This document shows, in pieces, positions 6,722 to 14,308 of a stretch of DNA of 37,015 nucleotides; position 1 is the stretch's first letter; each line of letters opens with the position of its first letter. The notes beneath the pieces are model-generated. The model ran no database searches, was not told where the DNA came from, and saw only the letters and a program-made list of their open reading frames with translations. Source of the stretch: JAWLEV01 sp046538105 (GTDB lineage Bacteria; Chloroflexota; Anaerolineae; UBA1429); the NCBI GenBank assembly GCA_046538105.1, contig JBKHJO010000025.1, forward strand, positions 1 through 37,015, given 5' to 3'. The position numbers and the translations under genes were made by a program.

Positions 6722-7597
6722 TTAGTATTCCACCGCCTCCCGTGCGGTAACACGCATGACGAGGATGGAAAGGCCCAAGACGAGTATGAACAGGGCTACA
6801 GCGATAGCCGTAGCATAGCCAAAACGGCTATGGGTAAAGGCGTTCTTGTACAAGTATATGGACAGAACCTCCGTCGCCCGGCTCGGACCTCCCTCCGTCA
6901 TGGTTTGCGTGATGGTGAACATATTCAGCGCGCCCATGGCCAGGTACACCAGGGCCACGCGGGTGTTTTCCCAAAGCAGTGGCAGGGTGACCCGCCAGAA
7001 CGTCTGCCACCTGTTGGCGCCCGCGATCCGCGCAACCTCGTAAAAGGTTTCCGGTATGGACTCCATACCGGCGATAAAGAAGACCATATAGAAACCCACC
7101 GCCTGCCATATTACCACGGCCGCCACAGCGGGCAGGGCCACATTCGGATCACCCAACCAGGCGGGCGGATTTTGCAAACCGATCAATGCCAAAAAACTGT
7201 TCAAAATTCCGATGGTAGGATGGTAAATGAAATTCCACAAGACACCGACGGCCACCGCGGACATCACCTGTGGAAAAAAGAACACAACACGATAAAATTT
7301 AGCTAATCCTACACCCCGCGTTATAACAAAGGCGAAAAAGAAGGCAAGAGTTATGACCACAACGGGTAAGGTTACCAGGTATATGAGGTTGTTCTTGAGA
7401 GCGTTCCAAAAGTACTCGTCGCCTAAAAGCCGGCCAAAGTTGTGCAACCCCACAAACTCTTTCTCGGCGGTCAGACCGCTCCAATCCGTGAGGCTGATGT
7501 ACATGGCCTGCCCATAGGGATACAGCACGAAAAGCCCATAGAGAATCAAGGCGGGCAGCAAAAATGGTATGACCAACTTGTATTTTCCACGATACAT
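6722..7597 (-). CDS. Carbohydrate ABC transporter permease (MalF/UgpA type)
   Basis: This 291-residue inner-membrane permease is the first gene of the importer operon. It has about six membrane segments. The EAA-type loop reads EVARIAGANRWQTFWRVTLPLL, with the family's conserved glycine. The N-terminus (MYRGKYKLVIPFLLPALILY) is typical of UgpA/NgcF proteins. The ATG at 7595-7597 has GGAG 5 nt upstream; a TTG at 7613 is an alternative. With the second permease and the binding protein it forms a CUT1-like sugar importer lacking only the shared ATPase. Confidence 0.9.
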   Translation of the reverse strand: MYRGKYKLVIPFLLPALILYGLFVLYPYGQAMYISLTDWSGLTAEKEFVGLHNFGRLLGDEYFWNALKNNLIYLVTLPVVVITLAFFFAFVITRGVGLAKFYRVVFFFPQVMSAVAVGVLWNFIYHPTIGILNSFLALIGLQNPPAWLGDPNVALPAVAAVVIWQAVGFYMVFFIAGMESIPETFYEVARIAGANRWQTFWRVTLPLLWENTRVALVYLAMGALNMFTITQTMTEGGPSRATEVLSIYLYKNAFTHSRFGYATAIAVALFILVLGLSILVMRVTAREAVEY

Positions 7598-7732
7598 GAC
7601 GTCTCCGTTCTCCAACGGTGTCCAGGGGGAAACGTACCTGCGAAAAAGGAGAGGCCTACAGGCTGACGTTTATCTCCCTTTCTGTCAAAAATCACTCAAA
7701 CTAGTAAACTACAATCACAACTCACCACTACC

Positions 7733-7761
7733 AGGATATTATAGTGTTAGACATCTGTCAA
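7733..7761 (-). promoter_or_regulatory. Candidate promoter of the sugar-importer operon
   Basis: On the minus strand TTGACA (7761-7756), a 17-bp spacer and TATCCT (7738-7733). A perfect TATAAT at 7743-7738 sits only 12 bp from the -35, so the former is preferred. Transcription would start near 7725, about 130 nt before the first permease. Confidence 0.5.
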
Positions 7762-7813
7762 ATCTCCCCAAAATTTCCCTTTGCTTCCCCTGAAAAACGG
7801 CACTAGATGTCCA

Positions 7814-7910
7814 GTTGCGTCGCATTTTTGCGAGAACCTACAGTAGAAAAGCATACTCTGCATATAACAAGAGTGAGTTGCTAGAGCAGGCTCATCAAGT
7901 GCGACGCAAC
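7814..7910. repeat. Paired palindromic sites GTTGCGTCGCA / TGCGACGCAAC
   Basis: GTTGCGTCGCA (7814-7824) recurs as its exact reverse complement at 7900-7910. Each core, TGCG-N-CGCA, is itself a palindrome. They lie 76 bp apart between two divergent promoters. This is the layout of a two-site operator, such as one bound by a LacI-like regulator with DNA looping. No regulator gene is adjacent. Confidence 0.45.
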
Positions 7911-7976
7911 TCAGGGACCTCCTTTCAGTAGAGCCCTCTGCCATTACAGAAAGTGCGTGTGATGCAAGGTTGTCCC

Positions 7977-8005
7977 TTGCCCCCTGATCCTTCTTCCATT
8001 ACAAT
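7977..8005 (+). promoter_or_regulatory. Candidate promoter of the pyruvate-kinase-domain gene
   Basis: TTGCCC (7977-7982), a 17-bp spacer and TACAAT (8000-8005). The leader would be about 85 nt. The -10 is good and the -35 fair. Confidence 0.45.
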
Positions 8006-8096
8006 AGTGTACCTTGTGGACAGCATTGGCAGGAACATCACTGATCATTCTCCTGCCTGGTCAATGGAACATGTCATTTGCAGATGAGGAGATATC

Positions 8097-8669
8097 ATGA
8101 AACGCATCACCTACTGCTTTGAAAGATCCGGGCCACAGAACACGGACGAGACCCTGGAGATCGCCCTGGAACGGGCGCAGGCCCTGGGCATCACCCAGGC
8201 TGTAGTGGCCTCGTCCCATGGCGAGACGGCACAGAAGGCCCACCAGATCCTGGCTCCCCACGGCATCGAAATCACCGTCATCACCCTCTGTCACGGCTTT
8301 GAGAGTCTGGGATGGTGCATGACGGAGGAAACCAAGGAGGAACTCCGCGATATGGGCCTCCACGTGGTCACGGGCATCCACGCCCTGGGCGATGGGGTGG
8401 GCTCGGCCTTTTCCGAGAAACATGGCGGTCGCACAATACCAGAGATCGTGCGCGACACCCTGTACCGCTTTAGCCAGGGCATGAAGGTGGCCGTGGAAAA
8501 CGTGCTCATGGCCGCCGATGCCGGATATCTGAATATGGACGAGGAGGTCATCTCCATCGCTGGCACGGGCAGTGGGGCCGACACGGCCATCGTCTGCAAG
8601 CCCGCCCATCCGCGCACCTTTTTCGATCTGGAGATCCGCGAGGTGCTGGCCAAACCCCGTATCCCCTGA
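8097..8669 (+). CDS. Stand-alone pyruvate kinase alpha/beta (C-terminal) domain protein
   Basis: This 190-residue cytoplasmic protein corresponds to the C-terminal alpha/beta domain of pyruvate kinase without the catalytic barrel. Small free-standing proteins of this kind are widespread in archaea and some bacteria, and their role is not established. Visible features are TDETLEIALERAQ, the nucleotide-fold-like AVVASSHGETAQKA, the central HGFESLG, and a C-terminal SIAGTGSGADTAIVCKP stretch resembling the effector-binding region. GAGGAG lies 5 nt before the ATG. The next gene (an MFS carrier) starts 7 bp after the stop, so they are probably co-transcribed. It has no catalytic residues for phosphotransfer and should not be called pyruvate kinase. 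Confidence 0.8.
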   Translation: MKRITYCFERSGPQNTDETLEIALERAQALGITQAVVASSHGETAQKAHQILAPHGIEITVITLCHGFESLGWCMTEETKEELRDMGLHVVTGIHALGDGVGSAFSEKHGGRTIPEIVRDTLYRFSQGMKVAVENVLMAADAGYLNMDEEVISIAGTGSGADTAIVCKPAHPRTFFDLEIREVLAKPRIP

Positions 8670-8676
8670 GATTCCC

Positions 8677-9987
8677 ATGGTCTGCCACCATAATTGCACC
8701 ACGGAGAATCCTACAAAAGACCCCCCTCCCCGCGCCAATCATGCCAAGGGGGCGGCAGAGAATCCCGCCACCGCCCGCGTGGTCTGGACGTTGACTGTCT
8801 GCACGGCCCTCGCCCTGGTGGGAGATGCTACCCTCTATACCGTGCTGCCCTCCCATTATGCTGCCGTCGGCGTGACGGCGGTGCAGGTGGGGTGGCTATT
8901 GAGCATCAATCGCCTGGTCCGACTGCCCCTGAACGTCCTCAGCGGCTGGCTCTCCCGGCGTATGGGGCCCAAATTGCCCTACATCGCCGGCCTCGTCGCC
9001 GGTACCCTCTCCACCCTGGGATATGGCCTGAGCAGAGGCTTTTGGCCTCTCCTGTTCTGGCGGGCGTTGTGGGGGGTGGGCTGGGCCCTGCTGGTGGTGG
9101 CCGCCTATGCCATGGTTCTCGACGTGAGCACGGAGCAGAGGCGAGGACGATTCACGGGCATCTATACCTCCTTCTCTTACTTTGGCGGGGCGGTGGGCGC
9201 CCTCCTCGGGGGCATCTGGGTCGATGCGTGGGACTTTTCCCGCGCCATGCTCGCCCTGGGCCTCCTGACCTCTCTGGGTTTTTTAGGAGCCCTCACCCTG
9301 CCCTGGACACGGCGGAAAAGACCCCCAACACAGATCCCCATGGTGCCCCTCCGCGAGCGCATAGGGAACTGGATAGATACCCTGAGCGGCGTGGATAACC
9401 GCTTCTGGCTCATCTGGGGACTCAACTTTGCCCATCGCTTCTTCTTTGCCGGTGTGTTCTACTCCACCCTGGGCTATTATCTCTCCCAGAGCCTGGGCCA
9501 GCGGGTATCTGTGGCCGGCACGGTGGTGGGCATCGCCTCCCTGACCGCCATCCTCCTGTTCCTGCGTAATCTGATAACCATACTGGCTGGACCGGGCCTG
9601 GGCTACCTGAGCGACCATTTGGGGGACCGGACGCGAGTGCTGTTGTTGGGAGAAGTATTGGGGGCGATGGGGTTGGGCTGCTTTGCCCTGCGGGGGAACC
9701 TCTGGCTCATCGGCGCGGGCGTGGTCCTGACCGCCATCGCCTACGGCGTGGTGCCTCCCATGCTCGTCTCCTGGATGGGTGACATGACCCGCCGGGGAAA
9801 CCGAAGCGGTATGGTCAGCGGCTACCAGACCATGGGCGATCTGGGATCGGGGCTGGGCCCCCTCTTTGCCTATCCCCTCATGAGCCTGCTGGGCAGACGT
9901 CCCGTATACGCCATCAGCGCCCTCTTTCTCGCCCTGACCATCCCCTTTATCCTGCGGGAGCGCCGCCGTTCCACAGCATCACCATAG
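8677..9987 (+). CDS. MFS transporter
   Basis: This 436-residue major facilitator carrier has about 12 membrane segments, a cytoplasmic loop after helix 6 (WTRRKRPPTQIP) and conserved short loops such as NRLVRLPLN and LSRRMGPKLPY between helices 2 and 3. The frame is open further upstream into the preceding gene, but the ATG at 8677 is the last sensible start before the first helix; its Shine-Dalgarno is weak, consistent with translational coupling. The short gap links it to the pyruvate-kinase-domain gene. The substrate is unknown. Confidence 0.85.
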   Translation: MVCHHNCTTENPTKDPPPRANHAKGAAENPATARVVWTLTVCTALALVGDATLYTVLPSHYAAVGVTAVQVGWLLSINRLVRLPLNVLSGWLSRRMGPKLPYIAGLVAGTLSTLGYGLSRGFWPLLFWRALWGVGWALLVVAAYAMVLDVSTEQRRGRFTGIYTSFSYFGGAVGALLGGIWVDAWDFSRAMLALGLLTSLGFLGALTLPWTRRKRPPTQIPMVPLRERIGNWIDTLSGVDNRFWLIWGLNFAHRFFFAGVFYSTLGYYLSQSLGQRVSVAGTVVGIASLTAILLFLRNLITILAGPGLGYLSDHLGDRTRVLLLGEVLGAMGLGCFALRGNLWLIGAGVVLTAIAYGVVPPMLVSWMGDMTRRGNRSGMVSGYQTMGDLGSGLGPLFAYPLMSLLGRRPVYAISALFLALTIPFILRERRRSTASP

Positions 9988-9994
9988 ACGCCAG

Positions 9995-10702
9995 TTATTC
10001 GGGCTCGGAGGTGGGTTGGGGAGTAAGCATCCCCTGCCATTTCTCCCGGTAGGGCTCAGTGACGGTCATGAGCACGCCCTCGGGATTCCACTCTGTGAGC
10101 CAGACGGCGTCCTCGGGGGAGATGCGGATACAACCATGGGAGGAGGGGCGCACGCCCAGATCCCCCCAATCCTGATAGGCCTTCTCACCATCCTCCCAGG
10201 TATAGGGCAGGCTGTGCACGAGGATAGAGCCCGCCGACTTGTACAGATACCAGGCCTCGTCGGCATAGACGTCAAAGGCATAAAAGGTCCCCCAATACTC
10301 GCCCACCCTTCCCTCCCAGGCCGGCGTGTATTTGTCCGCATCGGGGATGCCCGTGCTGCAGGGGATATCGCGCAACAGTTCACCACGTTCAAAGACATAC
10401 ATATGCTGGGTCCCCTGATCCACATAGATATAGCGGGAAAGATCGGGTCGCGTGTCAAAGGGAAACCGGGTCGGCGTGACGGTGGGCGAGGGCGAAGGGC
10501 TAGGCGTGGGCGTGAAGGTCGGCGTGGAGGTAGCAGATGGTGTGGAGGTGGGAATGGCCGTGGGTCGCGCTGTCGGCGTGGCTGTACCCAACGCTGCGGC
10601 CAATGGCAGGGGATCCCCCTCGGTGGCAGGCGGCGCAAAGGTAAGAGTGATAGCCGTGACCAGGGTCAGGGCGGCGATGACGATCCACTCCAGATACTGC
10701 AT
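9995..10702 (-). CDS. Membrane-anchored L,D-transpeptidase (YkuD domain)
   Basis: This 235-residue protein has one N-terminal membrane segment (about 5-22), then a Pro/Thr/Ser-rich extracellular spacer (about 38-80), then a YkuD domain. The catalytic motif SSHGCIRIS gives His189 and Cys191, which form the acyl-enzyme when making 3-3 peptidoglycan cross-links. The upstream HSLPY and YVDQGTQHMYVFERGE strands also fit. I chose the ATG at 10700-10702 because GAGGGAG precedes it; an in-frame ATG at 10742 would add 14 residues before the membrane segment. The stop is only 7 bp from the stop of the convergent MFS gene. The low-complexity spacer is typical of Chloroflexota surface enzymes. Confidence 0.88.
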   Translation of the reverse strand: MQYLEWIVIAALTLVTAITLTFAPPATEGDPLPLAAALGTATPTARPTAIPTSTPSATSTPTFTPTPSPSPSPTVTPTRFPFDTRPDLSRYIYVDQGTQHMYVFERGELLRDIPCSTGIPDADKYTPAWEGRVGEYWGTFYAFDVYADEAWYLYKSAGSILVHSLPYTWEDGEKAYQDWGDLGVRPSSHGCIRISPEDAVWLTEWNPEGVLMTVTEPYREKWQGMLTPQPTSEPE

Positions 10703-10761
10703 CCGCTCCCTCTTCGCGATAAGCCAATATAAAGCGCACAGCATTCCAACCTACGTAAGTG

Positions 10762-10820
10762 CTGTAGCGACGGAGCGTTTGCTCCGTCGTAGGTCCTACG
10801 TGGCGATGCATCGGCAAAGC
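10762..10820. repeat. Interspersed ~59-bp hairpin repeat, copy 1
   Basis: The repeat begins CTGTAGCGACGGAGCG, folds as GACGGAGC/GCTCCGTC and ends GGCAAAGC. A second copy at 12573-12630 agrees at most positions, including both ends. The form is that of REP/MITE-like elements. Confidence 0.7.
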
Positions 10821-10972
10821 AGACGCCTCGCATTACGCAATTGCCGTCGCGACGAAACGTCTGCCCCATCGTCGGTCTCGCGCAGCAGGCTCTGCACTCC
10901 ACAATCGAGCCCACAACAACCGCGCGGGGTTACATTGTACTGGCGCCCCGCGTCTGGAGCAAAAAGGAGCCG

Positions 10973-11000
10973 GTAGAGACGCGAGATCTTGCGTCTCTAC
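10973..11000. repeat. Palindrome GTAGAGACGC-N8-GCGTCTCTAC
   Basis: A perfect 10-bp inverted repeat with an 8-bp centre (GAGATCTT). Similar GTAGAGACG palindromes are common as dispersed elements in Chloroflexota and cyanobacteria; no T-run follows on either strand. Confidence 0.6.
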
Positions 11001-11085
11001 CTTTTCCCCCACTCCACGCTACGGCTAACGGCGCTCCACGAGGCTTGTCACGCTCGTTGCGTGCCTTGCTACAAACCTCTTTCTC

Positions 11086-12549
11086 CTACTGCGCGCTCCG
11101 TCGGGCCCGCCAGGTACAGGGCCATTCCTGCCCCGTGGACACGGAGCCGACCATCATGTCGCCGGTGACCGTCCCCTCATAGTCGTAGCGGGTGCGCGAG
11201 GGGCCGTGGGGCAACACGGCCTGGAAAGAGATCTCATCCCCTGCAACCTGCCCCGTGATGGGGCATTGGCCATACTGGGAACGGTAGGTGCCCTTCAATT
11301 CGTGTCCTTCCTGGATCACGTTCATAGAGTGGGTGCTCCCGCCAAAGACGAACGCCAGGTCGATGAGCCACTCGCCGCTGATGTCCACTGTCGGCGGCGC
11401 GGGCGGCGCCACGGGTTCGGGCGCCGACCGATCACGCATCACCTCCCGCAGACGCCGGGCCACGATGGTGGCCTCGCCCGCCTCCATCATATAGGGGTTG
11501 AAACGCAGTCCCTCGGACGTGGCGTTCACAAAGATACTCGGCTCCCCCTCCAGCAGTTCCTTCCGAATCTCCTCGGGGGTCCCATTGAGAACGTCAGGAT
11601 TCCAGGTAACGTGGAGATAGGGGGTGACGTTGCAGATCCCCGGCTCTTGGTAAACCATCTCCACCGAGGGGAGATCGTCCACGGCCTGCTCGATAGTCTC
11701 CAGATAACCCTCCCACATCTCCCATTCCGCTTCGTGGTCGCGCCCCAACAAAAAGGCCTCCACAGCGGCCAGGAGGCCCATGATCTCCTCCTTGCCCACC
11801 TTCATGGCCCGCCCCTGCACGTTATGCGGCGAGGCGTTCAAAAAGGCGGCCCTCAGGAGACCCTTGCCCCCCAACACCAGGCCGGAGGCCTGGGGGCCAC
11901 GCAGGCACTTGCCGCCCGAGTAGGCCACGGCGTCGGCGCCCATCTCCAGATAGCGGTTGGGCACCTCCACTCGCTGGGCGGCGGCGTCCACGAAACTGGG
12001 CACGCCGAACTCGTTGGCCACCTCGATCATGGGCTGGGGCGTGATGCGGCTGCGTGCCTGGGCGTCGCCGTCGATAAAAATCAAGGCCGTGTGCTCGTTG
12101 ATGGCCGCCCGCAGGTCGGCTTCAGTCTCCACAAAGACCATCTCGGCGCCCGCGATACGCATACACTGCTCGTATCCGCTGCGGATGGCCCGTTCCTGGA
12201 TGACCTCCTTCTTCATACCCCGCGTGTCCGGCAGACGGGCGATCTTTTCTGGGTCGCCTCCCGTCATGGCCGCGGCGGTGATTTGATTGATAGCCGCGGA
12301 GCAACTGGTGGTGATGTAACCCCACTCGGCGCCGGTCAGGTCGGCCAGTCGCTGGCCCACCTTTTCCATCAATTCGGAGATCCTGACGTAACCGTTCGTG
12401 GCCTCGGCCATGGCCTCCACGGCCACGTCGAGCATGCGCGATCCGCTAATGACGGTGTAGGTGCCGCCGCAGTTGATCATGGTATCCACACCCAATCTCT
12501 CAAAAGTGGGAGGGGCGATCCCGCCGTGCGTGCTTGTGCTTGGTGACAT
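11086..12549 (-). CDS. SelA-like PLP enzyme with an extra C-terminal beta domain
   Basis: This 487-residue protein has two parts. Residues 1-385 form a fold-type I PLP enzyme of the SelA/DgaE group (selenocysteine synthase-like, D-glucosaminate-6-phosphate ammonia-lyase-like). They contain VDTMINCGGTYTVISGS at the N-terminus, TSCSAAINQIT, the aspartate in FVDAAAQ and the Schiff-base lysine in YSGGKCLRGPQ (Lys214). Residues about 390-487 add a Pro/Ala hinge (EPVAPPAPP) and a strand-rich domain beginning DISGEWLIDL. That domain looks like a small beta-barrel sensor or binding module and is absent from typical family members. The ATG at 12547-12549 has AAAGGA 7 nt upstream. The adjacent amidohydrolase gene, on the same strand, recurs with this family in other bacteria (the Enterococcus EF_0837/EF_0838 arrangement). 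It is not true SelA: no selenocysteine genes are nearby. The substrate is probably an amino-sugar acid or amino acid. Confidence 0.85.
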   Translation of the reverse strand: MSPSTSTHGGIAPPTFERLGVDTMINCGGTYTVISGSRMLDVAVEAMAEATNGYVRISELMEKVGQRLADLTGAEWGYITTSCSAAINQITAAAMTGGDPEKIARLPDTRGMKKEVIQERAIRSGYEQCMRIAGAEMVFVETEADLRAAINEHTALIFIDGDAQARSRITPQPMIEVANEFGVPSFVDAAAQRVEVPNRYLEMGADAVAYSGGKCLRGPQASGLVLGGKGLLRAAFLNASPHNVQGRAMKVGKEEIMGLLAAVEAFLLGRDHEAEWEMWEGYLETIEQAVDDLPSVEMVYQEPGICNVTPYLHVTWNPDVLNGTPEEIRKELLEGEPSIFVNATSEGLRFNPYMMEAGEATIVARRLREVMRDRSAPEPVAPPAPPTVDISGEWLIDLAFVFGGSTHSMNVIQEGHELKGTYRSQYGQCPITGQVAGDEISFQAVLPHGPSRTRYDYEGTVTGDMMVGSVSTGQEWPCTWRARRSAQ

Positions 12550-12572
12550 TTCGTATCCTTTCATTCATTCTA

Positions 12573-12630
12573 CTGTAGCGACGGAGCGTCGGCTCCGCCG
12601 AAGGTCTTGCGTGATGACGATTGGCAAAGC
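12573..12630. repeat. Interspersed ~58-bp hairpin repeat, copy 2
   Basis: This copy has the same ends and hairpin core as 10762-10820: GACGGAGC pairs with GCTCCGCC allowing one G-U-type change, and the end is GGCAAAGC. It lies just upstream of the SelA-like gene on the minus strand. Confidence 0.7.
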
Positions 12631-12637
12631 GAGTGAC

Positions 12638-12657
12638 CGCGAAGCGGACGCTTCGCG
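12638..12657. repeat. Palindrome CGCGAAGCG-GA-CGCTTCGCG
   Basis: A 9-bp perfect stem with a 2-bp centre. With the flanking GTAG on the minus strand it resembles the hairpin family GTAGCG...CG seen at 10762 and 12573, and its core matches the small palindrome at 3764-3778. Confidence 0.6.
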
Positions 12658-12716
12658 CTACATCACCCGTTTCAATTCTCTACCAAACGCACCACTCTGC
12701 GAATCCTACAAAGCAT

Positions 12717-12776
12717 GAAGAATGGCTTTGCCATTCTTCGAGCAAAGGGCAATCCACTGCGCGGATTACCCTTTGC
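12717..12776. repeat. Two adjacent hairpins in the amidohydrolase/SelA-like gap
   Basis: GAAGAATGGC (12717-12726) pairs with GCCATTCTTC (12730-12739) over loop TTT. GCAAAGGGCAATCC (12742-12755) pairs with GGATTACCCTTTGC (12763-12776) with one mismatch. Neither is followed by a T-run. They start just after the amidohydrolase stop and may modulate message stability between the two genes. Confidence 0.6.
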
Positions 12777-12786
12777 CAATCGCCTC

Positions 12787-14037
12787 TTACCTGTTCACCG
12801 TCCAGTACTCGGCGGGCGCTTCCGTCCAAACGGGCATGGTCAGGGCATCGGCGTCATACATCAACTCGCCCCCCTGATAGGTCAGGGCGCACTCTAACTT
12901 TTTCTCGCCCACGACCTTGGCCCGGCCGCAGTCGAAAAAGCCAAACTCGCCCTTGCGCATGCGCAGCACGGCGATGTCCGCCGTCGCCCCGACGCTCAGA
13001 TGGCCCAGTTCCGGACGGCCGATCTCGCGGGCCGGGGCCACGGTGACGCGGCTGATGACATCGTCCAGGTCCATACCGATATTCAGGAACTTGTTACATA
13101 CGTTGAGCAGATCCGTGACCAGGCCGTTGGCAGCGTTCCCCGTATGAAGGTCGGTGCTGATGGAATCGGGCAGGAAGCCCTGCTCCAGGGCCGGCACCGC
13201 ATTGCGGAACCAGAAACTACCCGCACCGTGCCCCACGTCAAAGATCACACCACGCTCGCGGGCCTCAAAGAGGGCGGGGTTCACCTTCCCATCGTCCAGA
13301 ATGATGGGATGCTGCTGGGCAAAGACGTGGGTATGAATATCGCCGGGGCGCAATTTCGCAAGGATCAACTCCTCATAGGAACGCTCCGGTGGGCGGGGCC
13401 AGAAATCGACCATGACGGGCATCTGACACAATTCGCCGGCCTCGACGGCCCGCTCCACGCTATCCCAGGGGGCATGCTTTTCGTCCCACGGCTCGCTCGT
13501 CCAGTAATGGGCCGTCTTGACGCCCACCACCTCCTCGGGAAAAGCCTTGCACACCCCGGCCGTCAACTCGGGGCGCATCTTTGACACGTCCTGCTCGCCC
13601 GGCCCCATGCCCTGGTCGCAGATGTTGACGTAGGCGAGGATGCGAGTCTGCGACTTGTCGACGACGCGCTCTTTGAAACGCCCGAAATCCAGGGGGCCCG
13701 AGGTGCCCGCATCGACCATGGTGGTGATACCCGCATTCCAACTCTGCGCGTCGGGCACGACGGCCCTGATGCCCGAAAAGCCGAACCACTCGGACCAAAT
13801 GTGCACGTGAGCGTGCATGTCGATGAGACCCGGCGTCACGTACATTCCCGACACGTCGACCACATCCCTGGCCGTCTTCTCTGGGATATCCTCGTCCACG
13901 GCAGCGACCTGCCCCTCAGTCACGGCTATATCCTTGCGCTCCGAGAGGCCGTTCTTGGGGTCGATGAGATGCCCTCCCTTGAGAAGGGTGTCGAACTTGA
14001 CCGCCTCGCTGCTCGCCGATCCTTCCTGTGTACTCAT
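12787..14037 (-). CDS. Amidohydrolase/deacetylase (dihydroorotase-like metallo-hydrolase)
   Basis: This 416-residue TIM-barrel metal-dependent hydrolase of the amidohydrolase superfamily acts in the cytoplasm. The metal-binding HAH motif is at 75-77 (LIDMHAHVHIWSEW). The bridging lysine, usually carbamylated, is in GVKTAHYW (Lys174). Downstream metal ligands lie in THVFAQQHP and the aspartate in SISTDLHTGN. The N- and C-terminal flanks form the usual small beta-sandwich (FDTLLKGGHLIDP; GATADIAVLR). AAAGGAGC lies upstream of the ATG. It is probably co-transcribed with the SelA-like PLP gene after a 237-bp gap filled by hairpin repeats. In other genomes this pair sits in catabolic loci for amino-sugar-derived or N-acyl compounds, so deacylation of a substrate for the PLP enzyme is a reasonable inference. 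The exact substrate is unknown. Confidence 0.87.
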   Translation of the reverse strand: MSTQEGSASSEAVKFDTLLKGGHLIDPKNGLSERKDIAVTEGQVAAVDEDIPEKTARDVVDVSGMYVTPGLIDMHAHVHIWSEWFGFSGIRAVVPDAQSWNAGITTMVDAGTSGPLDFGRFKERVVDKSQTRILAYVNICDQGMGPGEQDVSKMRPELTAGVCKAFPEEVVGVKTAHYWTSEPWDEKHAPWDSVERAVEAGELCQMPVMVDFWPRPPERSYEELILAKLRPGDIHTHVFAQQHPIILDDGKVNPALFEARERGVIFDVGHGAGSFWFRNAVPALEQGFLPDSISTDLHTGNAANGLVTDLLNVCNKFLNIGMDLDDVISRVTVAPAREIGRPELGHLSVGATADIAVLRMRKGEFGFFDCGRAKVVGEKKLECALTYQGGELMYDADALTMPVWTEAPAEYWTVNR

Positions 14038-14158
14038 TCGAGATGCTCCTTTGTATTACATGCTTGGGGACAGGCTATATGCGAGGGAACATGAGCGCAC
14101 CACGATGTCTGCCTGTGCCCCCTTGATGAATTGAGATGCGGCGCGCAGACCGTCCCTG

Positions 14159-14186
14159 CTGTCCAAGTATAATACAAAATGGACAG
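14159..14186. promoter_or_regulatory. Candidate operator CTGTCCA-N14-TGGACAG around a -10
   Basis: A perfect 7-bp inverted repeat (14159-14165 and 14180-14186) brackets TATAAT/ATTATA in the region upstream of the amidohydrolase gene. Symmetry around a -10 is what a repressor site would show. I cannot place a good -35, so the promoter direction is uncertain. Confidence 0.4.
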
Positions 14187-14262
14187 GATGCGATATGAAC
14201 GGAGATAGATTACCCATCTATCACAATGATCGCTCCGCCAGCCTTTTGCGCCTCAGAGTTTT

Positions 14263-14291
14263 TTGACAGGATGTGCCAGTAGGTCTACACT
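14263..14291 (+). promoter_or_regulatory. Promoter of the FMN-riboswitch transcript
   Basis: TTGACA (14263-14268), a 17-bp spacer and TACACT (14286-14291). Initiation would fall near 14298, about 10 nt before the riboswitch aptamer. Confidence 0.7.
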
Positions 14292-14308
14292 TTGTGGTAA
14301 CAATGCGA

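Larger units (their letters stand above)
7598..8096. other. Divergent regulatory region, no gene seen
   Basis: This 499-bp gap separates the leftward sugar-importer operon from the rightward pyruvate-kinase-domain gene. It holds a candidate promoter for each side and two copies of a TGCG-N-CGCA palindrome between them. I find no convincing reading frame. Confidence 0.6.
10703..11085. other. Intergenic region with hairpin repeats, no gene seen
   Basis: This stretch separates the L,D-transpeptidase from the SelA-like gene; both are on the minus strand. It contains the interspersed repeat at 10762-10820 and the palindrome at 10973-11000. No open frame here has a Shine-Dalgarno or recognisable product. 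Confidence 0.6.

Noticed and set aside
7738..7761. TTGACA with TATAAT at a 12-bp spacing as the importer promoter
   Set aside because: The spacing is too short for a sigma70 promoter; TATCCT at 17 bp fits better.
8572..8676. A start for the MFS gene inside the pyruvate-kinase-domain gene
   Set aside because: The extra 35 residues are out of frame with that gene and are not transporter-like. The ATG at 8677 directly follows its stop.
10452..10700. A Val/Gly-rich frame antisense to the L,D-transpeptidase spacer
   Set aside because: It is the complement of the Pro/Thr-rich spacer with no independent support.
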